In this document: positions 59,739-64,000 of the stretch, in pieces
Position numbering within the stretch: position 1 is the first letter of the stretch
Layout: the number at the start of each line of letters is the position of its first letter
Assembly (NCBI GenBank): GCA_030653935.1
Contig: JAURYL010000038.1
Span: 91,716-155,715, forward strand
Length of the DNA stretch: 64,000 nucleotides
DNA from: Pseudomonadota bacterium
GTDB taxonomy: Bacteria > Pseudomonadota > Gammaproteobacteria > Burkholderiales > Thiobacillaceae
Reading direction: 5' to 3'
The notes under the pieces: generated by a model
Told to the model about the DNA's origin: nothing
The model's input: only the letters and a program-made list of their open reading frames with translations
Database searches by the model: none
Translations under genes and position numbers: made by a program

Positions 59739-61477
59739 CGCCGGCGCTACAACCGCTGATCGCCGCGCTGCTCGACCCCGCCGCCTATCCGCACCCGGCC
59801 CCCGCGCCGCGGCTGATCGAAACCCATATCTCCTGGGTGATCCTGGCCGGCGACTATGCCTACAAGCTGAAAAAGCCGCTGGAACTGGGCTTTCTCGACT
59901 TCAGCAGCCTGGACAAGCGTGAGCACTACTGCCGCGAGGAAGTGCGCCTGAATGCTCGCCTGGCACCCGACATCTATCTCGGCGTCGTCCCCATCGCCGG
60001 GTCGCCACCGCGCATTGAGGGCGAAGGGCCGGTGTTGGAGTGGGCGGTAAAAATGCGCGCCTTCCCGGCCGACGCCACGCTCGACCGCGAGCCGGAAATC
60101 ACCGCCGATCAGATCGATGCCATCGCCGACACGGTGGCGCGCTTCCACGGCGAGATCGCGCCGGTGGCGGCGGCATTCGGCACCGCCGAAGCGGTGCAAG
60201 CGCCGGTGGCGGAAAATTTCAGGCAGTTGCGCGCCAAGCTTCCTTTGCCCGATGCGCTGCTCGACCGACTCGAAGCCTGGAGCCTGGCGGAAGGCCAACG
60301 CCTCACCGGCCACTTCGCCGCACGCAAGGAACAAGGCCACATCCGCGAGTGCCACGGCGATCTGCACCTGGGCAACATCGCCTGGCTGACGGAAGCACTC
60401 CCTCCGCCCCCCTTTGAAAAGGTTGTTTTCGCGTTAGCTGGTGATACGCGCGAAAGTCGAGGGGAAGGCGACCTCCCCCTTTCTCAAAGGGGGAATGAGG
60501 GGGATTCCTCCAAGGGAGGCGCCAGTTCAAGCGTCCGCAAATCCCCCCTAGCCCCCCTTTGCAAAAGGGGGGAACCTCACCAGTTCGCATCACCAGCCGT
60601 CGCGAAAAGAGACTTTGGAAAGGGGGGACGTCCGTTGATCTTCGACGGTATCGAATTCAACCCCGGCCTGCGCTGCATCGACTGCATCAGCGATGTCGCC
60701 TTTCTCGGCATGGACCTCATGCATCGCGGCCTGGCGCCGCTCGCGTGGCGCTTTCTCGACCGCTATCTGCAACACACCGGCGATTACGCCGGTCTGGCCG
60801 CCCTGCCCTACTACCTGGTCTATCGGGCGCTGGTGCGGGCCAAGGTGGCCGCGCTCCGGGCCAGCCAGTCCGACCAGGATTTATCGGAAGCCCTCTCCTA
60901 CCTGGCGCTGGCCGAGCGTTTCACGCGCCGGCCCGCCCCCGCGCTGCTGCTGATGCACGGTGTTTCCGGTTCTGGGAAAACCTGGTTTTCCCAGCACCTG
61001 CTGGAGCAACTACCCGCGATCCGCGTGCGTTCCGACGTCGAACGCAAGCGCCTGTACGGCCTCGATGCCCTGGCCGACAGCCGCGCGCTGGGAGAAAACA
61101 TCTACAGCCGCGAGGCCGGCGAGCGCACCCTGGCGCGTCTGCTCGAAGTCACGCAAGCCCTGCTGAATGCCGGCTTCCGGGTCATTGTCGACGCCACTTT
61201 CATCAAACGCGACTGGCGTGAGCCATTGCGGACGCTGGCCGAGACATTGGCCCTGCCCTGGTTCATCATTGCCCTCGAAGCGCCGGCCGAGGTGCTGCGG
61301 CAACGCCTGCTGGATCGCCAGGCCGCTGGCCGCGACGCGTCCGAGGCGGGCGTCGATGTCCTCGCCGCGCAACTCACGGCGGTCGAGGCTTTCAGCGAAT
61401 TCGAACTTTCCCATGTCGTGCGCCCCGGCCTCGATGCAAACCAGGCCCTCCGCCAGATACAAGCCGTCCTGCCATGA
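59735..61477 (+). CDS. Two-domain APH-like / AAA kinase with in-frame repeat insertion
   Basis: 580 residues. An aminoglycoside-phosphotransferase-like domain (about 30-310, HGDLHLGN at 207-214 and LIFDGIEFNP at 301-310) joined to an AAA/zeta-like kinase domain (P-loop HGVSGSGKT at 408-416, VDATFIKRDWRE). Between HGDLHLGNIAW and RPLIFDGIEF, normally about 10 residues apart, lie some 80 residues encoded by a repeat element (PLSQRGNEGD...KSPLAPLCKRGE). The frame is kept, so a longer protein may be made, but the active-site loop is disturbed. Sits between fbpC and feoA. Confidence 0.88.
   Translation: MTPALQPLIAALLDPAAYPHPAPAPRLIETHISWVILAGDYAYKLKKPLELGFLDFSSLDKREHYCREEVRLNARLAPDIYLGVVPIAGSPPRIEGEGPVLEWAVKMRAFPADATLDREPEITADQIDAIADTVARFHGEIAPVAAAFGTAEAVQAPVAENFRQLRAKLPLPDALLDRLEAWSLAEGQRLTGHFAARKEQGHIRECHGDLHLGNIAWLTEALPPPPFEKVVFALAGDTRESRGEGDLPLSQRGNEGDSSKGGASSSVRKSPLAPLCKRGEPHQFASPAVAKRDFGKGGRPLIFDGIEFNPGLRCIDCISDVAFLGMDLMHRGLAPLAWRFLDRYLQHTGDYAGLAALPYYLVYRALVRAKVAALRASQSDQDLSEALSYLALAERFTRRPAPALLLMHGVSGSGKTWFSQHLLEQLPAIRVRSDVERKRLYGLDALADSRALGENIYSREAGERTLARLLEVTQALLNAGFRVIVDATFIKRDWREPLRTLAETLALPWFIIALEAPAEVLRQRLLDRQAAGRDASEAGVDVLAAQLTAVEAFSEFELSHVVRPGLDANQALRQIQAVLP
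60397..60632 (+). repeat. Repeat element inserted in frame within the kinase gene
   Basis: Left end CCTCCGCCCCCCTTTGAAAA and right end ACTTTGGAAAGGGGGGACG are imperfect inverted copies. Internal CCCCCTTTCTCAAAGGGGGA and CCCCTTTGCAAAAGGGG palindromes belong to the same G-tract family as those at 36330-36800. Confidence 0.82.
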
Positions 61478-61731
61478 CCCAAACCCTCGCACTCTGTGAC
61501 CTGGCCGCCGGCCGTTGCGGCACCATCGTCCGCATCGACGCCGGTCTCGAACTCGGCGCCCGCATGCGCGCCCTCGGCCTGTTGCCCGGCCGCCGCGTCA
61601 AGGTGATCCGCCGCTCGCCGTTCCGAGGGCCGATCCAGGTGCGTGCCGGCCAGACCGATTTGATCATCCGTCGCGGCGAAGCCGCCGCCATCATGCTGCT
61701 TCCCTGCCCGGCCGAAGCCGGCTGCGCATGA
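61474..61731 (+). CDS. feoA: Ferrous iron transport protein A
   Basis: 85 residues; SH3-like FeoA: LALCDLAAGRCGTIVRIDAG, RMRALGLLPGRRVKVIRRSP, VRAGQTDLIIRRGEAAAIML. It supports FeoB. Starts inside the kinase stop (ATGA). A long palindrome separates it from feoB. Confidence 0.95.
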   Translation: MTQTLALCDLAAGRCGTIVRIDAGLELGARMRALGLLPGRRVKVIRRSPFRGPIQVRAGQTDLIIRRGEAAAIMLLPCPAEAGCA

Positions 61732-61739
61732 CCGCCCCC

Positions 61740-61807
61740 TGTAGCGCCGGCGTCTCGCCGGCTCTTTCGTCTAACCAGGAGCGGGCCGGCGAGACGCCGG
61801 TGCTACA
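61740..61807. repeat. Palindrome between feoA and feoB
   Basis: TGTAGCGCCGGCGTCTCGCC with GGC and its reverse complement GCCGGCGAGACGCCGGTGCT with ACA (22 of 23 paired) around 22 bases. Confidence 0.9.
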
Positions 61808-61831
61808 TTCGCCCCTCGCCTCCCGAAAAAA

Positions 61832-63622
61832 ATGAGCAAACGAATCGCCCTGGTCGGCATGCCGAATACCGGCAAATCCACCCTCTTCAACCGCCTGACT
61901 GGTGCCGGCGCCCGCGTCGGCAACTGGCCCGGCCTCACCGTCGAACTGCTCTCGGCCAAGCTTCTGCTGGGTGATTCGATGGTGGAACTGGTAGACCTGC
62001 CCGGCCTGCACAATCTCCACGGCTTTTCCGAGGACGAGCGGGTGGCGCGGCATTTCATCGAGACACAGCCGCTCAACGGCATCCTGGTGGTGCTCAACAC
62101 CACGCAACTGGAACGGCAACTGGCTCTGGTGCTGCAACTCAAGGCGCTCGGCCTGCCCATGCTGCTGGCCCTGAACATGGCCGACGAGGCGCAGCATCGC
62201 GGCATCCGCGTACACCGCGAAGTTCTGGAAGCCCAACTCGGCATCCCGGTGCGGATGATCAGCGCCAAGCACGGCCGTGGCGTGCCGGAGCTGAAACAGT
62301 CGCTCACCAAGTGGCTGCGCGCGCACCCCGAGCCATCGCAAGCCCGCGCCGCCGTCCTCTCGGAAGACGACGCCATCGAGAGCACGCTCGACGACATGCT
62401 CAGCCAAAGCCTGCACATCCCGGTCTGCCTCTCACCCACCCGCACCGACCGCATCGACCAGGTATTGCTGCATCCCTGGCTGGGTATTCCCCTGTTCCTG
62501 TTGCTGATGCTCGGCGTATTCCAGATTGTCTACGGCATCGGCGCGCCCTTGCAGGAGGGACTGGCCTGGCTGCTCGACGAGGCCAGGACGCGCTGGCTGT
62601 CGCCGCTGCTCGCCGGCCTGCCGACCTGGGCCATGAGCTTCCTCCTGGAAGGCCTCTATGACGGCATCGGCACGGTGATGTCCTTTCTGCCCATCATCGT
62701 GGTGTTCTTCCTGGCGATGGCGGTAGTGGAAGACAGCGGCTATCTCGCCCGCGCCGCCTTCCTGATGGACGCGCTGATGTCGCGCATGGGCCTGGATGGC
62801 CGCGCCTTCGTGATGCAGTTGATGGGCTTCGGCTGCAACGTTCCGGCGCTCATGGGCACCCGCGTCATCCGCAGCCGTTCGCAGCGGATCGCCGCCATGA
62901 TGATGATTCCCTTCTCCTTGTGCTCGGCGCGGCTTCAGGTCTTCCTGTTCTTCACCACGGCGATATTCAGCCCACGCGCCGCGCCCTGGGTGCTGTTCAG
63001 CCTCTATGTAATGAGTTTTGTCCTGGCCTTCTTCACCGCCTGGCTGATGCGCAGCCGCACCCGCCACAACACCGACCCCATGCTGATGGAACTGCCCCCC
63101 TACCGGCTGCCGACCCTGGCTGCCCTGACCCGGCAATCGTTCCGCGAATCCGGCCATTTCCTGCGCCAGGCCGGCGGCTTCATCATCCTTGGCGTCACCC
63201 TGGTCTGGTTCCTCACCCACTTCCCGCTCGACGCCGCCCCCGCCAGTTCCGCCACCCTGGCCGGCCAGCTTGCCAGCTGGATGGAGCCCATCTTCACGCC
63301 GCTGGGCATCGATCAACTGCTGTCCATCGCCCTCCTGTTCGGCTTCGTCGCCAAGGAAATTGTCATCGGCTCGCTCGCCGTCATCTATGGCGCCGGCGGC
63401 GATGAACTCTCCGGCGTGCTCGCGCACAACCTGGACTGGATACAAGCCTACAGCTTCATGCTATTCACCCTGATTTACACCCCCTGCCTCTCAGCCCTGG
63501 CCACGATCCGCCGCGAATCCGGCAGCCGCCGCGTCATGTGGATCTCGCTGGGCTGGTCGCTGGCGGTCGCCTGGTTGCTCAGCTTCGCCTTCTATCAGAC
63601 GGCGCGAGCGCTGTTCGGCTAA
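61832..63622 (+). CDS. feoB: Ferrous iron transporter FeoB
   Basis: 596 residues, shorter than E. coli FeoB (about 770). N-terminal G domain with G1 GMPNTGKST at 9-17, G2/G3 NWPGLTVE and DLPGLHNL, G4 NMAD; then the membrane part with conserved GFGCNVPALMGTR and the second gate LFGFVAKEIVIGS. No FeoC follows. Works with feoA; ferric and ferrous uptake genes are contiguous here. Confidence 0.96.
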   Translation: MSKRIALVGMPNTGKSTLFNRLTGAGARVGNWPGLTVELLSAKLLLGDSMVELVDLPGLHNLHGFSEDERVARHFIETQPLNGILVVLNTTQLERQLALVLQLKALGLPMLLALNMADEAQHRGIRVHREVLEAQLGIPVRMISAKHGRGVPELKQSLTKWLRAHPEPSQARAAVLSEDDAIESTLDDMLSQSLHIPVCLSPTRTDRIDQVLLHPWLGIPLFLLLMLGVFQIVYGIGAPLQEGLAWLLDEARTRWLSPLLAGLPTWAMSFLLEGLYDGIGTVMSFLPIIVVFFLAMAVVEDSGYLARAAFLMDALMSRMGLDGRAFVMQLMGFGCNVPALMGTRVIRSRSQRIAAMMMIPFSLCSARLQVFLFFTTAIFSPRAAPWVLFSLYVMSFVLAFFTAWLMRSRTRHNTDPMLMELPPYRLPTLAALTRQSFRESGHFLRQAGGFIILGVTLVWFLTHFPLDAAPASSATLAGQLASWMEPIFTPLGIDQLLSIALLFGFVAKEIVIGSLAVIYGAGGDELSGVLAHNLDWIQAYSFMLFTLIYTPCLSALATIRRESGSRRVMWISLGWSLAVAWLLSFAFYQTARALFG

Positions 63623-63641
63623 TCCACCACGCGAACCATTC

Positions 63642-64000
63642 ATGCCCCCTCCCGAACTCCTCGCTCCCGCCGGCTCGCAAGCCATGCTGGAAACCGCCCT
63701 CGCCTTCGGCGCCGACGCGGTCTACGCCGGCCAACCGCGCTACAGCCTGCGCGCGCGCAACAACAGCTTCCGCGACGAGGCCGCGCTGGGCATCGGCATC
63801 GACTACACCCATGCGCGCGGCAAACAGTTCTACGTGGTCAGCAACATCTATCCGCACGACGCCAAGGTAAAAACCTATCTGGCCGACATGGCCCCGGTCA
63901 TCGCGCAGAAGCCGGATGCCCTGATCATGGCCGACCCCGGCCTCATCGACCTGGTCCGCGAAGCCTGGCCGGAAATGCCCGTCCACCTCTCGGTGCAGGC
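63642..64000 (+). CDS. U32-family peptidase-like tRNA hydroxylation protein (partial)
   Basis: Only the first 119 codons are in the window. PPELLAPAGSQAMLETALAF followed by GADAVYAGQPRYSLRARNNS is the YegQ/TrhP signature; this protein, with prephenate or oxygen-dependent partners, installs 5-hydroxyuridine in tRNA. The distal U32 motif lies beyond the right edge. Gene symbol (yegQ or trhP) not assigned because the subfamily cannot be checked. Confidence 0.85.
   Translation, partial: MPPPELLAPAGSQAMLETALAFGADAVYAGQPRYSLRARNNSFRDEAALGIGIDYTHARGKQFYVVSNIYPHDAKVKTYLADMAPVIAQKPDALIMADPGLIDLVREAWPEMPVHLSVQ

Overview
The window is GC-rich and reads as a betaproteobacterial chromosome, probably a sulfur-oxidizing lineage. 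The evidence is the gene order serC-serA-pheA-hisC-tyrA-aroA-cmk-rpsA-ihfB-lapA-lapB-pyrF, a soxYZ pair and a LapA/LapB pair. The genus cannot be fixed from the sequence alone.

Layout. 1-2058: the end of ppk1 (+) converges on trpD and trpG (-). 2262-2650: mobile-element debris, with pieces of a UvrD/Rep-type helicase and a transposase next to a MoxR ATPase. 3642-8480: DUF29 protein, lysS with a PIN-domain remnant at its start, trxB, an Smr protein, cysM. 8486-21506 (-): one long housekeeping block for aromatic amino acids, histidinol-phosphate aminotransferase, serine, cmk, rpsA, ihfB, LapA/LapB, pyrF and UDP-glucose dehydrogenase. 21538-29307: periplasmic carbonic anhydrase, a UbiB-like kinase, an NlpC/P60 hydrolase, a CobD/CbiB-like protein, a GyrI-like protein, and a small sulfur module (MBL hydrolase, cupin, SoxZ, SoxY). 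29686-36256: a vWA protein with its MoxR ATPase, a response regulator with a degenerate first receiver, LemA, a GIDE/EF-hand membrane protein and a Tim44-domain protein.

36313-55723 is an accessory island carrying a complete type 1 BREX phage-defence locus: brxA, brxB, brxC, pglX, pglZ, brxL. Extra modules sit between the core genes: a ribbon-helix-helix-like antitoxin with a PIN toxin fused to a DUF4325 (STAS-like) domain, a DUF1016/YhcG-type PDDEXK nuclease, an AAA ATPase paired with a TOPRIM-like protein, and a VbhA-like antitoxin followed by a 28-codon stump of a Fic toxin. The gaps are packed with long palindromic repeats. The island is bounded by two copies of the 3' end of the Tim44-domain gene with its hairpin, an intact copy on the left and a fragment on the right. 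The extra 5' end of pglX in front of the DUF1016 gene, and the repeated sequence after pglX, suggest stepwise acquisition of the inserts.

55910-63622 is an iron-uptake block behind a strong Fur-box candidate: fbpABC-like ferric ABC transporter, an APH/AAA two-domain kinase that carries an in-frame repeat insertion, then feoA and feoB. The window ends inside a U32-family (YegQ/TrhP-like) gene. No tRNA, rRNA or CRISPR array was recognised.
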